A stretch of DNA of 64,000 nucleotides from Adiantum capillus-veneris (GCA_014529385.2 CM043964.1:134764420-134828419), one strand, 5' to 3'; shown: positions 39,178 through 51,355, numbered from the stretch's first letter. Program-made: numbers and translations. The notes: generated by a model from the letters alone, not told the origin.

Positions 39178-39248
39178 GAACCCTTGAGCACAGTTCGGAG
39201 CACCCATCTTGAGCAAATTTCAACATTCTCTTCTGTTGCACCTTACAT

Positions 39249-39260
39249 TGGTATCAGAGC
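39249..39260 (+). other. tRNA-Met primer-binding site (GyB unit 2)
   Basis: TGGTATCAGAGC, two bases after the end of LTR2. Confidence 0.9.
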
Positions 39261-39730
39261 TTTGGCAGTGTTCTGAATCACTCAAGGAAAGAACCACATG
39301 ATTTTTTTTGCTTGTTGCGATCGCACGTAACCCAAGTCCTCTTGGGCGTGTCGATTCCTAATCGTGTTTTTGAAGTGTGACAAGAAACCCAAGAAAGAAG
39401 GGCTTGTCCAGCCTCCCCTTGTGCCTCTTTTCACTCATTGAGAGCGGACCGTGCACTTAGCGGCTGACCAATCGACGTGAGATGGGAAAAAGCAACCTTG
39501 GTGTGAGCGCAAGGCCGCCAAGGGGTACGTTCGCGGAGAAGAGCAAAACTCGGGTGAAGAGAAGATCCTTCTCTAACACAAATTGCAAGCGAAAGAAGAA
39601 CCTCAAGAACCCAAGAACCCAAGTTCCTCGTGAACTTAAGAACCCAAGAACCCAAGACCCCCAAGAACCCAAGACCACAAGAACCCACAAGAACCCATGA
39701 CTTCAGTGGATGGTCATCACTCGAAGCGGA

Positions 39731-40401
39731 ATGGATACTTCGCTTGGAAGTGATGAGCATGAGAGGCAAAGAAGAATTTTCCCCACTAGGAGGTTTTGTC
39801 CGACCCTCCCCCTTTCCCATCTACGCCAAGGATTGCACCAGATGCTATAGAGGAGTTGGAGCAATTGTTTATGGAAAGGAAGTTAGAACTCGAAGAAAGA
39901 AAAGCAAAAAAAGAAGCAGAAAGAAAGGCTTACAAAGAAAGGAGGGCAGCCATAGATCGTGAATACGAAGAAAGAATGGCAGCCATAGAGCGTGAGCATG
40001 AGCGCGAGAACAAAGACAGAGAAGCAGAATTTAATCGCGAGAACAAAGCAAGACAAGCAGAATTTGATCGCGAGAACAAAGCAAGAAAAGAAAAGAGCGA
40101 TCAACTCATGAAAGAGTTCTTGCGACTTTGTTCTATTGTGCAGGCGCAATTTGCACAGAATCAGGAGAAGGAGACTCTTTCAGTCTCGTCTTCTCCAAAG
40201 CATGACACACAAGATTTACATGATGATAAGCATGATGAATTGAATGATAATGATACGCATAATGATTTGAACGACAATGACGAGCATGATGATCACGATG
40301 TGATTTCTCACAAGCATGATGATTTGTATGATCAAGACGTGATTGTTCACAAGGATAATGGTTTAGTTGATGCTTTTTCTAGCAAAGCTAATGTCATGTG
40401 A
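39731..40401 (+). pseudogene. GyB unit 2: coiled coil fused to His/Asp repeat
   Basis: The gag ATG at 39731 is followed by a frameshift; the frame open from 39796 to 40401 gives 201 residues. Residues 25-110 are an almost continuous charged coiled coil (EERKAKKEAERK, EREHERENKDREAEFNREN). After a QEKETLSVSSSPKHD linker comes a repeat of HDDLNDND type, then FSSKANV, where LTR3 begins. The gag core, knuckle and protease are missing, so an internal deletion has fused the gag N-terminus to the post-protease His/Asp region. No polypurine tract precedes LTR3. Confidence 0.75.
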
Positions 40402-41591
40402 CACATCCCAACCCTATGTGTCTGTGGACAAGCTACACCACAGCAGGGTTCAGTCAGTCTGATCAGTTTAGAATAGCAGTGATCTGGCACTTTTGTGAGT
40501 CTATTCGTAGACCGTGCATGCCTAGTCACTTACCATAGATGCATATCCTCCGGTTGCACACATCATGATCATCGGAATTCCCATCAGAATCCATTCGCAT
40601 CAGTTAGGGGAATTTTTCAATGCATTTAGCCTATTTTCCTATTTATTGGGATTTTCACTTATTATTTTTAAGCGACTTTCCAACAAAGTAGGTAGGGCAA
40701 TTTTGCTAAGTTAATATATAAGCAAATCCAAGTTAGCAGTTATTGGCAGAAGAGGCAGCAGGAGCTTCCCGCTCAACAGGCAACTTCTCAGTAGTACCCC
40801 CCCCCTCATGACCCCTCATCGCCATACCTCCCATCTCTCCCTTGGCGTTTTCCCCACAGCATCAGCCTCGCCGTCGATTGCCATTGCTAGCGACTTCCTA
40901 CAGGCATTCGGCCCTGCGTTTTCATTGCCAAGAAACCTCATTTTCAGCCAGCGTTTTTGAAGCAAAAACGCCAGCAGACTACAGCTTTTCCCTGCGTTTT
41001 TCAGCCATCAAAAACGCCAGCAGATCTGCACTCAGCATAGGAGAAAACCCAGATTTCAGCCATTGCAGAAACGCAGACTTCAGCCCTTACAAAACGCAGA
41101 TTCTTAGCCAAAGAACATTAGCAGATCAACCCCCAAGAAGGTTGCAGATGGTGCCCCATTTTCAGGCATAAGAACACAGCCTAAAATAGTCATTTTCAGC
41201 CCTAAAACAGTCCAAGAATTTCAGCCTAAAGAAGATCACAGATTCAGCCATCCAGTCGTCGTCGTCATCACTGTCGTCGTCATCGGCATAGTCTCATTGC
41301 ATCAGTCCATTGCATACGCATTGTACACCTTTGTGCAATCAAAGTAGACCACTCTCGCACACGAGAGTGGGGCCTTCGGAGGAGGGTTTTACAAACTCTC
41401 GGGTGTCGTATCTCTTCTCTCTCCTTCTCTCAGTCCCATTCACTTGCACGCACAATCCACTCACTTTGTTCGTGACCACAACACTCTACAAGACGGAAAG
41501 CTCTCTGTTTCCCTAAGAACTAAAAGGAACCTTGAGCAATAAAGATCACTAATCTTGAGAAAATACAACATTCGTTCCGCTGCACCTTACA
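40392..41591 (+). repeat. GyB LTR3
   Basis: 1,200 bp, TGTCATGTGACAC to GCACCTTACA. TATATAAG at 40715-40722, hairpin CCACTCTCGCACACGAGAG at 41349-41370, and a GTCGTCGTC-rich stretch near 41255-41290. Confidence 0.9.
40715..40722 (+). promoter_or_regulatory. TATA box of GyB LTR3
   Basis: TATATAAG, conserved in LTR4 (43613-43620), LTR5 (45649-45656) and LTR6 (55322-55329), always after GCTAAGTTAA and before CAAACC or a variant. Confidence 0.7.
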
Positions 41592-41592
41592 T

Positions 41593-41604
41593 TGGTATCA
41601 GAGC
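41593..41604 (+). other. tRNA-Met primer-binding site (GyB unit 3)
   Basis: TGGTATCAGAGC, one base after LTR3. Confidence 0.9.
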
Positions 41605-42108
41605 TTTGGAAGTGTTCTGCATTACTCAAGGAAAGAACCACAAGAACCACAAGAATTTTGTTGCTTATTGCGATCGCACGAGCCCAAGTTTACTTGGGCG
41701 TGGCGATTCCTAATTGTGTTTTGTTGAAGAGTGATAGGAATCCCAAGAAAGAAGGGCTTGTCCAGCCTCCCCTTGTGTCTCTTTTCACTCATTGAGAGCG
41801 GACCGTGCACTTAGCGGCCGGCCAATCGACGTGAGGTAGGAAAAAACAACCTTGGTATGAGCGCAAGGCCGCCGAGGGGTGCGCCCACAGAAAAGGGTAG
41901 AACTCGGATGAAGAGAAGATCCTTCTCAACGCGATTTGCAAGCGAAAGAAAACCTCAAGAACCCCAAGAACCCAAGACCCTCAAGCCTCAAGAACCTCAA
42001 GAACCTCAAGAACCCTAGATTCTCACGAATCAAGGACCCTTGAGAACCCAAGTTCCTCGCGAGCTTAAGACCCCAAGATAATAGTGCACGGTCGTCACCC
42101 GAAGCGGC

Positions 42109-43401
42109 ATGGATACTTCGCATTCAGGTGATGAGCATCAGAGAGGCGACGAAGGATTTTCCCCACCAGGAGATTTTTCCAACCCTCCCCCTTCGCCATC
42201 TACGCCAGACCCTATGGAGGCAATGATGAAGCAAATGATGGCCATGATGGATAGACGGGAAGACAAGCGCTTTGCTTTAGAACGCGAGCGCTACGCAAGA
42301 AAAGAAAGAAAAGAACTAAGGAAGGAAGAAGCGGCAGCATGAAACACAACATTGGAGGCCGATCGTGCTGCGCATAGAATGGCTATGGAGGCCGAGCGTG
42401 AAGCTCAAAGGGAGCTTCGCAATCAAGAATTTATTACCAAAGTCCTAGCCTCGAAGACCGAACCACCCAAAGATCGTGGAAGTTCGTCAAGTGGCGCAAG
42501 CCACGACGCGGATTCCAACCATCCAGTCACAAAAAAGTTGATTTTCAGTAAGTATGATGGTAAGATGGATGCTACTGTTATTTATTCTTGGTTGCATCAA
42601 TTTAATGCTTATTTTGCGACAACTAAGAAGACAAGCAATAGCAAAGTTTTGACGGCAGCTATGTACCTTGCCGGTGATGCCATTAATTGGTACCACGCAT
42701 GGCAAGAGGCACAACTAGCTGCGCACCTAGAGACAGCCGACGATTTCACGCCCCCCTCTTTTAGTTGGGTTGATTTCCAAGACAAGCTCAAGGCGCGGTT
42801 TATGCCACCTCAGTACCTTGCATGATTGAAGGACGATTGGCGAGCTCTCAAGCAAAATGGTATGCCGATTATGTCTTTTTCTAATCGTGTTTTGCAGCTA
42901 GGTACCCAATTACGCATGTCGGATGATGAATGCAAAGAGGCTTTTCTCTTTGGATTGGACGAGTATATCAAGTACGATGTTGAGGTATTCGATCCAATCG
43001 ATCTCAACAAGGCAGTAACGATTGCACTCGCCCAGGAGATGAAGCACAACAAGGGAAAGCCTAAGGAGACCAAGACTTCCACAAGTACCTCGCAGACTTC
43101 TCAGAACGGTAAGAATGATAACTCTTCTAACCAATCTACCAACAGTCTCTCATCAAAGAATTCTTCCAATGAATCTAAGGGTAAAGCTAACACAACTGCT
43201 AAACCTAAGCTTACTCCAGATGAAAAGGTAGCACAAGGAATTGTAGGAGGATACATCACGTCGGAAGAACAAAGCACTTATTCTAAAGAAGGTCGTTGTT
43301 TTCATTGTCACATTAAGGGTCACATAAAAAGAACATGTCCTAAGCTTGAATCGAATGAATCTAAAGAACCCACAGCACCTACTACATCTGTCAAGCAATG
43401 A
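42109..43401 (+). pseudogene. GyB unit 3 gag, two in-frame TGA stops
   Basis: A 430-codon gag that stays in one frame throughout, broken only by TGA at 42340-42342 and 42823-42825. Order: MDTSHSGDEH start; Pro-rich hinge; charged coiled coil (EREAQREL); gag core from about 42540 (KYDGKMDATVIYSWLHQFN, MYLAGDAINWYHAWQEAQ, FQDKLKARFMPPQYL, then FSNRVLQLGTQLRMSDDE and FLFGLDEYIKYDVEVF); Ser/Asn/Lys linker; zinc knuckle CFHCHIKGHIKRTC at 43297-43338. The second stop aligns with CGA in unit 1 (near 36262), consistent with CpG decay. This is the best picture of the GyB gag. Confidence 0.85.
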
Positions 43402-43449
43402 ATGATAACACGTGTGCCCCAAGTTTCTCAGGACCCTCCCATTGATGAG

Positions 43450-44489
43450 GTTGCACACAGCATGATCATCGGAATTCCCATCAGAATCCATTCGCATCAG
43501 TTAGGGGAATTTTCCAGTGCATTTAGCCTATTTTCCTATTTATTGGGATTTTCACTTATTATTTTTAAGTGACTTTCCAACAAAAGTAGGTAGGGCAATT
43601 TTGCTAAGTTAATATATAAGCAAACCCAAGTTAGCAGTTATTGGCAGAAGAGGCAGCAGGAGCTTCCCGCTCAACAGGCAACTTCTCAGCAGTACCGCCC
43701 CCTCATGACCCCTCATCACCATACATCCCATCTCCCCATTGGCGTTTTCCCCATAGCATCAGCCTCGCCATCGATTGCCATTGCTAGCGACTTCCTACAG
43801 GCATTCAGCCCTGCGTTTTCATCGCCAAGAAACCTCATTTTCAGCCAGCGTTTTTGAAGCAAAAACGCCAGCAGACTACAGCTTTTCCCAGCGTTTTTCA
43901 GAAAATCAAAAACACCAGCAGATCTGCACTCAGCATAGGAGAAAACGCAGGTTTCAGCGATTGCAGAAACGCAGACTTAAGCCCTTACAAAACGCAGATT
44001 CTTAGCCAAAGAACATTAGCAGATCAGCCCCCAAGAAGGTTGCAGATGGTGCCCCATTTTCAGCCATAAGAACACAGCCCAAAACAGTGATTTTCAGCCC
44101 TAAAACAGTCCAAGAATTTCAGCCTAAAGAAGATCACAGATTCAGCCATCCAGTCGTCGTCGTCATCACCGTCGTCGTCATCGGCATAGTCTCATTGTAT
44201 CAGTCCATTGCATACGCATTGTACACCTTTGTGCAATCAAAGTAGTCCACTCTCGCCGACGAGAGTGGGGCCTTCGGAGGAGGGTTTTACAAACTCTTGG
44301 GTGTCGTATCTCTTCTCTCTCCTTCTCTCAGTCCCATTCACTTGCACGCACAATTCACTCACTTTGTTCGTGACCACATCACTCTACAAGACGGAAAGCT
44401 CTCTCTTTCCCTAAGAACTAAAAGAAACCTTGAGCAATAAAGATCACTAATCTTGAGAAAATACAACATTCATTCCGCTGCATCTTACA
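43450..44489 (+). repeat. GyB LTR4, 5'-truncated
   Basis: Begins inside the LTR at GGTTGCACACAGCATGATCA, so the first 150 or so bases are gone; the junction joins gag-side sequence (CCCATTGATGAG) directly to U3. Ends CATCTTACA. TATATAAG at 43613-43620 and hairpin at 44247-44268. Nearly identical to LTR3 over most of its length. Confidence 0.87.
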
Positions 44490-45323
44490 GCTAATCTCGT
44501 TGCAGATTCGATCAATCAGGAAGAATCGATCTTGGCTTTCGAGTCGAGGTCCACAACAACCCCCCCCCCCGGCAGATTCGATTAACGACGAACCGATTTT
44601 GGCTCTCGAGCCTAGGTTCAAAGAACCCTTATAGGAAGTACTATGTGTTCGAATGATTCGTCAACGCGCATTATTCGAGTGTTTCATTCGTGAGCAACCA
44701 ACTCGCAAGTAGCACAATCAACATCTACAAAAGGTACTGCTGTTGACCGCTCCAAGACAATGCATCAAAACTGAGGGTAGAGGCATAGACTATTGGTATT
44801 CGGATCATTCCCCAACTCTCAAGTGCTCCACGCTCGAGGAAAGAGTTGGAAATGTGCATATCTGGTCACATACCACATGCCAGAATCTCAGCCGATGCAC
44901 TCAGCCGGATTCTTGAAGTTAATGCCTTGTCTATGGCTGAAGTCTCAACAGACTTCTATCTCTCTCTCTTTGAGGGCTATGTCGTTTGATAGCTATTTTG
45001 GCAAGATATGGACCGAGGTCGAAGCTGGGCATGACTCATGTACAGGCTTGGGTGGTCCGGAGACCCAAGTGGCTTGTGCTTGAGAGACGAGACAACTACA
45101 ATATTCCATTAGAGGTGGACTATTGTTCAAAAATGGAAAGGCCTGCGTGCTGGAAATCGATGAGGTTTGACAAAGGATTTTGTTCGAATGCCACGATGTT
45201 CCTAGCACTGGGCACCATGCATCCAAAGAACTTTGGCTTTGGTCGAGCGATATTTCTATTGGCCAAGGATGCGCTCTTACATAGAGAGCAATGTGAAGAG
45301 ATGCACTCAGTGTCAGGTCAATA
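44490..45323 (+). pseudogene. GyB unit 4: pol fragments
   Basis: LTR4 is joined directly to the region that follows the His/Asp repeat in unit 5 (CTAATCTCGTTGCAGA), so primer site, leader and gag are missing. At 44891-44908 six codons read ADALSR, the hallmark of the gypsy RNase H to integrase junction. At about 45233-45330 the peptide VERYFYWPRMRSYIESNVKRC, then TQCQVN, is the HHCC zinc finger of integrase. Stops and a one-base shift separate them. These fragments show that the GyB lineage once had a full pol. Confidence 0.7.
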
Positions 45324-46073
45324 TGTCACGTGACACATCCCAAACCTATGTGTCCGTGGACAAGCTACACCATAGCAGGGTTCCCGTCAGTTCCGTCAGT
45401 TTAGATCAACAGTGCTCTGGCACTTTTGTGAGTCTATTCGTAGACAGTGCATGCCCAGTCACTTAGCATAGATGCATATCCTTCGGTTGCACACAACATG
45501 ATCATCGGAATTCCCATCAGAATCCATTAGCATCAGTTAGGGAAATTTTCCAGTGCATTTAGCCTATTTTTCTATTTTTGGTTATTTTCACTTATTATTT
45601 TTAAGTGACTTTTCAACAAAAGTAGGTAGGGCAATTTTGCTAAGTTAATATATAAGCAAACCCAAGTTAGCACTTTTTGGCAGAAGAGGCAGCAGGAGCT
45701 TCCCGCTCAACAGGCAACTTCTCAGCAGTGCCCCCTAGCACCCCCAACGTTTTTGGATCCCCATCCTTGCTCGACAAGTTCCCATCCTCAGCGTTTTCCC
45801 AACATCAGCCATCGCCATCAAGCCCCCCCTTTCTGGCGTTTGTTCCCCCTTCAGGCAGCCCCCAAAGCCAGCGTTTTTGGGATTGCAAAGCATCAGCAGC
45901 ATCAGTGTTTTGACAAGCAATTTCAGCCAAGCTAGCGTTTTTGCGGGCGTTTTTGCCTTGCTGCAGCGTTTTGACCTTCAGCCCCAACCTGCCGCAGATA
46001 CACAGCATTTTCAGGCTTTAGCAAGGTAGTAGATACATCCCAGATTGGTTGCAGAAGTTCCCCCATCTTTAGC

Positions 46074-46588
46074 TGTCACAAAGTGATGACGTGGCGGACA
46101 GCAGAAACCCTAAAATTCCTGCAAACCCTAATTTTTGCCAAAAACCCTAATTTCCGGAAATCACGGAGGTGTTATTAAATTTTTTTTTTTTTGAAAAATG
46201 ATGAGCGACGCGAATTTTACTTTTTTTTTATAAAAAAAGAGAAAAGACTCTCTAAAAGAGAGAGAGAACTGATGCTTTTTATTTTTAAAAGCTTTTGGGG
46301 CTCTGCTTTTGGCATCCCTTGTAACCTTTAAATTAGTGGTGAGGGCCTCACTTCTCAGAGCATCTGGACGCAGAGTCTGAGAGTGAACCCCGAGCCACTC
46401 TCTTGTACTTTGATCCGATTAATATAAAAAGAAATACCGAAAGGGGCACCAGTCTTTGGGGCCAATATCTCTAGGCACGGAACTCCGCCGGGCCAGTGCA
46501 AATCTATTGTGATCTGTGAATTGTTTTGAAGTGGTTATTTGGTGCTGTCGTGGTTGATTCTTGACTTGGAGTGTCCAAGTTTGTTATA
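46074..46588 (+). repeat. GyA 5' LTR
   Basis: TGTCACAAAGTGATGACG to TTGTTATA (the terminal CA has become TA). Three AAACCCTAA-like telo-box motifs near 46110-46150; promoter-like module at 46421-46466. Confidence 0.93.
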
Positions 46589-46589
46589 G

Positions 46590-46601
46590 TGGTATCAGAG
46601 C
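46590..46601 (+). other. tRNA-Met primer-binding site (GyA)
   Basis: TGGTATCAGAGC, one base after the 5' LTR. Confidence 0.92.
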
Positions 46602-46659
46602 ACGGCCGATTTCTCTTCTACGGGAAATCCGATCCCCGAAATTTTTTTCCGCGGCACCT

Positions 46660-48212
46660 ATGGCTTCAGGCAATGATCAGTCGACTCCCTTTGCATCTAG
46701 AGATGCGGGCTGGGATCACAACGAAGATTCAGACAGAGTATGGCCCGCCTTGGCCTACTCAGGCGGAGCAAAGAGAGATGGAGCGTCGTCAATTGATTGG
46801 CGATGCAACAAAGATGATGCTCAATTTTGCCAAGGACCCGAAGATGGCAAAATATATGAACCAGTCCTCTTTGGAAGAGGTACAGATGAAGTGGCAGAGA
46901 ACCACACCACCATTCCCAAAACCCGCTCTCAAGAAACCTTCTGCCTCCAAGAAAATATACGGAGAAGGAACTGGAGAACGTGGTTGATGCACGGATTGCT
47001 TAGCTTTTTGACGCGCAAAAGAAAGCCAAAAAGCACGGCAAAAAGCAGAAGAAAAGCATTGACTTTCCAGGTTATTTGGGTCGTCGGTCGACTTTTGACA
47101 AGGCAAAGAAACAAAAGAAGGGAGTACCTAGTTCTTCTTCTTCTTCTTCTTCTGATAGTTCTTCTGGCTCCTCAGATTCGAGCGAAGAAGACAGAAAAGG
47201 TAAAAAGCGAAGCAAGAAACAAAGCTTCGGAAAGGGCAAGAAAAAGGCAAAGAAGGCTACATCTCGCCCAGAAACTGACAGTTCTACTGAGGACTCGTCT
47301 ACAGACAGCTCAGATTCCGATGATGGAAAGTTTTATGCGAACAAGAAGAATTTTTACAAAGCCAACTAGTATGACTTTCTCGAAGATGAAAGCAAGAAAG
47401 TCCGAGAGTTTAAGGAAGGTGGCCACTCGATCAAGTTTGATACTTTCTCAGGATACTCAGATGCTTCGAAGGCTTTGTCTTTTATACAGCAGTTTGACAT
47501 CGCTTTCGCGGGAGGACGCTATTTAGAGCACTCCAAGATTCGGAGAGCTGCCTCTTATTTTAAGGGGAATGCTCGCACTTGGTGGTCCATGCTTCTATTA
47601 AGCAAGACTGTGCCAGTTACATGGCTGAAATTCAAGAGGCTTTTTATTTCTTCTTGGTTGACGCAAGAATATGAATGAGATGTATGAGCTGCTTGGAACC
47701 ATCTTCGGATGACCAAGAAAGATACAATCAATGCTTATTATGAAAGATTCTGGAGCTCTTTTCTACCCGCCTCTTCATTCAAGAAGATCTCGTTCAGAGA
47801 ACAGATTGAGCGGTTTACCTTGGGTCTACCTACAGAGATCCGATATCACTGCTTGGAACAGAAGTCAGCTTCTATTCAGGAGTTGATGAGTCATGTGAAG
47901 CGGGGCTTTGCCATTCACTCTGGCAGTCTGACCTACCCCACAGATAAGGCCATGACACAACGAGCCGAACAGACTTCTGAGAATGAAAGTAGAAAGAAAA
48001 AGAGCAACCCAGAGAAAAATGATGCACGACCCAAGCTTACTCATGAGGAGAGAGCTCGCTTCATTAGAGAGGGGAAGTGCTTTGGATGCGGGGAACATGG
48101 ACATATCTCCGCGAAGTGCCCTAAAAAGGCACAAAAAGAACAGAATGATAAAGACGACGACAGGCCTGAGAGTTCGAGAGCAGTTGAGGAATGTGGCAGA
48201 AAAGGCAGATAG
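46660..48212 (+). pseudogene. GyA gag
   Basis: Starts MASGNDQSTPF and shifts frame at about 46738 into a helical stretch (EQREMERRQLIGDATKMM), with a stop at about 46986. It then reads a Ser/Asp/Lys-rich acidic-basic low-complexity domain (47100-47365, with eight serines in a row). The gag core follows at 47400-47900: FKEGGHSIKFDTFSGYSD, ALSFIQQFDIAFAGGRY, AASYFKGNARTWWSM, REQIERFTLGLPTEIRYH, IQELMSHVK. The zinc knuckle CFGCGEHGHISAKC is at about 48079-48120. Extra stops at 47368 and 47678. The intact knuckle and core support a once-functional gag; the Ser-rich domain is unusually long. Confidence 0.88.
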
Positions 48213-48224
48213 AAAAGCAGAATT

Positions 48225-48620
48225 GGTACCACATGGCGTGGGACCTGCACCGAATCTAATGAATGAAAGTACAAACTTTGCCGCTTTTGGGGCAATGTGA
48301 AGGATCAGGAAGCTCTTTTGAAGGAGCCAAGGCCAACTTCTTTTCACTTGGAATTGGCGGCTCGATTTGGAATTACGCCCGACAGACTGACGCCACAGGC
48401 GGAGGTAGTTCGACTGGCACCCGGATGGGATGTTGCCATTACACTGAGCATTGGCAAACTTCGTTTGCAATGACAGGGGTGTTCGAGGCACGCGAGTGAC
48501 GTTCTACTCAGGATCCCTTGGTACCACAAGAACTACGCCGTGGTTGACTACCGGGCCGAGAAAGAGACTTTGATAAATGAAGGGCTTAGAGATTGTACTT
48601 GATGAACTTCAGTTTCTTAC
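48225..48620 (+). pseudogene. GyA protease region, decayed
   Basis: Between the knuckle and RT. FHLELAARFGITPDRL and AITLSIGKLRLQ match the post-active-site part of the GyD protease, and IPWYHKNYAVVDYRAEKETL is the ILGMPWxxxxxPxIDW block. No D-T-G active site is readable, so the motif is lost or shifted. Confidence 0.65.
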
Positions 48621-48699
48621 TCATTCTTTTGGGAGAGAATCGAGCGATGGATAAAGGTTGAATATGTTTTGACCTGATCAAAAGAACGCCAGGATTTTT

Positions 48700-50050
48700 C
48701 TCCACACTCATGCCGATTGCTTTTCAGAGGGCCTGAAGGTCAAACCATTGATCTGATACCTGGAAGCATGCCACCGAATCAGCCACCTTATCGTGTGAGC
48801 CGAGTACAGAATGAAAAGATTATGAACCCAATGAAAGACCTCTTGGAAAAGGGTCTTGTCCAGCCTAGTACTTCACCGTATTGCTCTCCAGTGTCGTTGG
48901 TTTTTGAAGAAAGACGGATCTTGGAGACTGTGTATCGATTATAGCACTCTCAACGAAATCACCATCAAGAACAGATTTCCGATTCCTAGGATCGATGATA
49001 TACTCGACAGGTTACAGGGATCCTCGTGCTTTAGCAGGATTGACTTGAAGAGTGGATATCATCAAATCAGGATAGCACCAGGAGATGTCTACAAGACAGC
49101 TTTTCGGACGACTTTTGGGTTATTTGAGTTTTTGGTGATGCCTTTTGGCTTAACCAATGCTCCTGCGACATTTAACCGGATGATGGACAGGATTTTTCGA
49201 GAGTACAGACTATTTGTTGGCACTTTCTTTGACGACATCATTGTTTTCTCCAAGAATGAGGCAGAACACAGAGATCATCTGCTTCAAGTCTTTCAGGCAA
49301 TTACGAGATCACACGTTAGTGATTAATGCTAAGAAAAGTGAATTTTTCATACTAGAGATACACTTTTTGGGACACATTGTGTCAGCAGCAAGAGTGCGAA
49401 TGGACCCGGCCAAGATAGAGACTATCCGTGATTGGCCCGATTTGAGGAAATTCCATGAAGTTAGAAGCTTCTTGGGACTGTGTTCGTACTACAGGCGGTT
49501 CATACGAAAGTTTGCAGAGGTTGCTTCCCCTTTGCATACCTTGACACAGAAAGGAGTACCTTTTCCGTGGGGACCCACAGAGGTGACTGCCTTTCGGACA
49601 TTGAAAGAGAAATTGACTACGGGACCAGATTTGCCGGACTTGCAGAAGTCATTTGAAGTATATTGTGATGCTTGTGGTCGTAGTCTGGGTGCGGTCTTGA
49701 TGCAAGAAGGCCATGTCATAGGTTACGAGAGCCGTTTGTTCTCTAGGCCGGAGATGACAGCGCAGATCTATGGGAAAGAGCTTTTGGCGGTTATCCATGC
49801 TCTTACTCAGTGGCGGCATTACCTACTCGGAGCGGATTTTACTGTCTTTACAAAACATTAGAGTTTGCGCTACTTCTTGTCACAGAAGCAGCTTTCGGAA
49901 AAGCAGATGCGGTGGGCGAAGATTGTCACAGTTCCACTTCCAGATTGTCCATGTGCAGGGACAGGAGAATGTGGTGGCAGATGCTTTGTCTCGGAAACCG
50001 TTGGTTCTGGCTATTTCCGCGATACATCATAGGAGCTTCGAGGATATGGT
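48700..50050 (+). pseudogene. GyA reverse transcriptase and RNase H
   Basis: RT copies RNA into DNA; RNase H removes the RNA. Visible in order: [98 protein letters not shown], then catalytic [15 protein letters not shown] (Asp pair at 49231-49236; Phe where Tyr, Leu or Ile is more usual). After a frame change: FLGHIVSA, FLGLCSYYRRFI, PFPWGP. RNase H begins EVYCDACGRSLGAVLMQ and includes IYGKELLAVIHAL. A stop at 49859 and the ADALSR junction at about 49979 mark the end. At least three frameshifts. Confidence 0.92.
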
Positions 50051-50184
50051 CGATCAGTATGCCACAGATACAGATTTTGTAGATATTTTCACACGGATAC
50101 GGGATGGGGAGACAGTAGCGGGATACTCCCTTCGGGAAGGCTACTTGATGAGAAAGACTATGTTGGCCGTTGAGGGAAAAGGTT

Positions 50185-51355
50185 ATAACTGAATGTCACT
50201 GTCCACCTTTTATGGGTCACCGCGGCATTGCTACCATCATGAAGGGGGTAGAGAGATACTTCTTTGGGCCGAGACTCAAAAAAGGATGTGGAAGAGTTTG
50301 TGCGCAGTTGCTTGGTATGCCAGGAGGTCAAGTTTGACAGGCATAAGGCATAGGGATTGTTACAGCCTTTACCCATACCCACCCACCCCTCGGAAAGTAT
50401 TGCAATGGATTTCATTTTTGATCTCCCAAGAACACAGAATGATCACGATTAATTTCCGATTACATGGCACGTCTGAGACGATTGTCTCCGACAGAGACCC
50501 CAGATTTATGAGTTTGTTGTGGAAGGCAATTTGGGAGAACATTGGCACGCAGTTGCAGTTCTCGTCATCGTTCCACTTGCAGACTGACGGGCAATTTGAG
50601 ATTGCCAATTCAGTGATTTTAGATTTATTGAAGTCTTGTATCTCGGATCATAAGACTCAATGGGAAAAGAACTTACCTTTGGTGGAATTTGCCTACAATA
50701 ACACGATACTCTTCGACGGGGAAGACGCCATGTGAGATTGTTGAAAGTGCTGCGAAGGTTCCATCCTTCCTGAGCACGAAAGATTAGATATTTGAAGCGG
50801 ATGAATATTCGCGAGATTTGGATACGGCTTTTGCCAAGGTTCGCGAGACTTTGCAGGAGTCTCAAGAACGACAGAAAAAGGCAGCGGATCGCCATCGTCG
50901 TGACTTGAAATTGAAGGAGGATGATTGGGTGCTCTTACTTTTGAGAAGGCACGCCTACGAAAGAAAAAGGGAAAGGAGAGGCTTTTTCCAAAGCTTAGTA
51001 TGCGATACTACGGACCTTTCCAGATCACTGACAAAATAACTGATGTCTCCTTCCGATTGAAACTGCCAGATACTTGGAGGATTCATAATGCATTGCATGT
51101 GAGTCTCTTGAACCCTGCTAAGGGTGATGTGCCCGATGATGGGGAGCCTGATGAGCAACCCGAAGTGGAAGAAAACGAGGAGATCCTTGTTCCTGAACAG
51201 ATTTTGGCACATAACGATACGAAGAAAGGTAAAGTCTGAAGGCGGTTCTTGGTTTAGTTCAAGAACTTTCCTGCATTTGATGCGAAGTGGATGGAGGAGG
51301 AGGACCTAGCAGATACTCCTTGGATTGTGAAACTTTACCTCGATGTTTTGGTTTA
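50185..51355 (+). pseudogene. GyA integrase and chromodomain-like end
   Basis: Inserts cDNA into the genome. The HHCC finger is near 50190-50330 (ECHCPPFMGHRGIATIMKG, VERYFFGPRLKK, SCLVCQ). The catalytic core is in the 50193-50735 frame: ETIVSDRDPRFMSLLWKAIW, the FHLQTDGQFEIAN block with an expected Glu changed, and PLVEFAYNN. The C-terminal part (50818-51239) has [36 protein letters not shown]. After a stop, 51241-51350 encodes a chromodomain-like FKNFPAFDAKWMEEEDLAD, the feature of chromoviruses that targets heterochromatin. Frame changes at about 50740 and 50990. Confidence 0.88.

Larger units (their letters stand above)
37353..39247 (+). repeat. GyB LTR2, interrupted by a solo LTR
   Basis: LTR sequence 37353-38498 and 39183-39247, split by the reverse solo LTR at 38499-39177. 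The first three bases are missing (starts CACGTG). Hairpin at about 38334-38358 is weakened by mismatches. Ends GCACCTTACA. Confidence 0.87.

Noticed and set aside
45233-45466. Complete integrase gene in GyB unit 4
   Set aside because: Only the zinc finger is present; LTR5 begins straight after it and no catalytic core follows.
47076-47369. Separate Ser-rich SR-like protein gene
   Set aside because: It lies in order within GyA between the gag start and the gag core, so it is the low-complexity part of gag.
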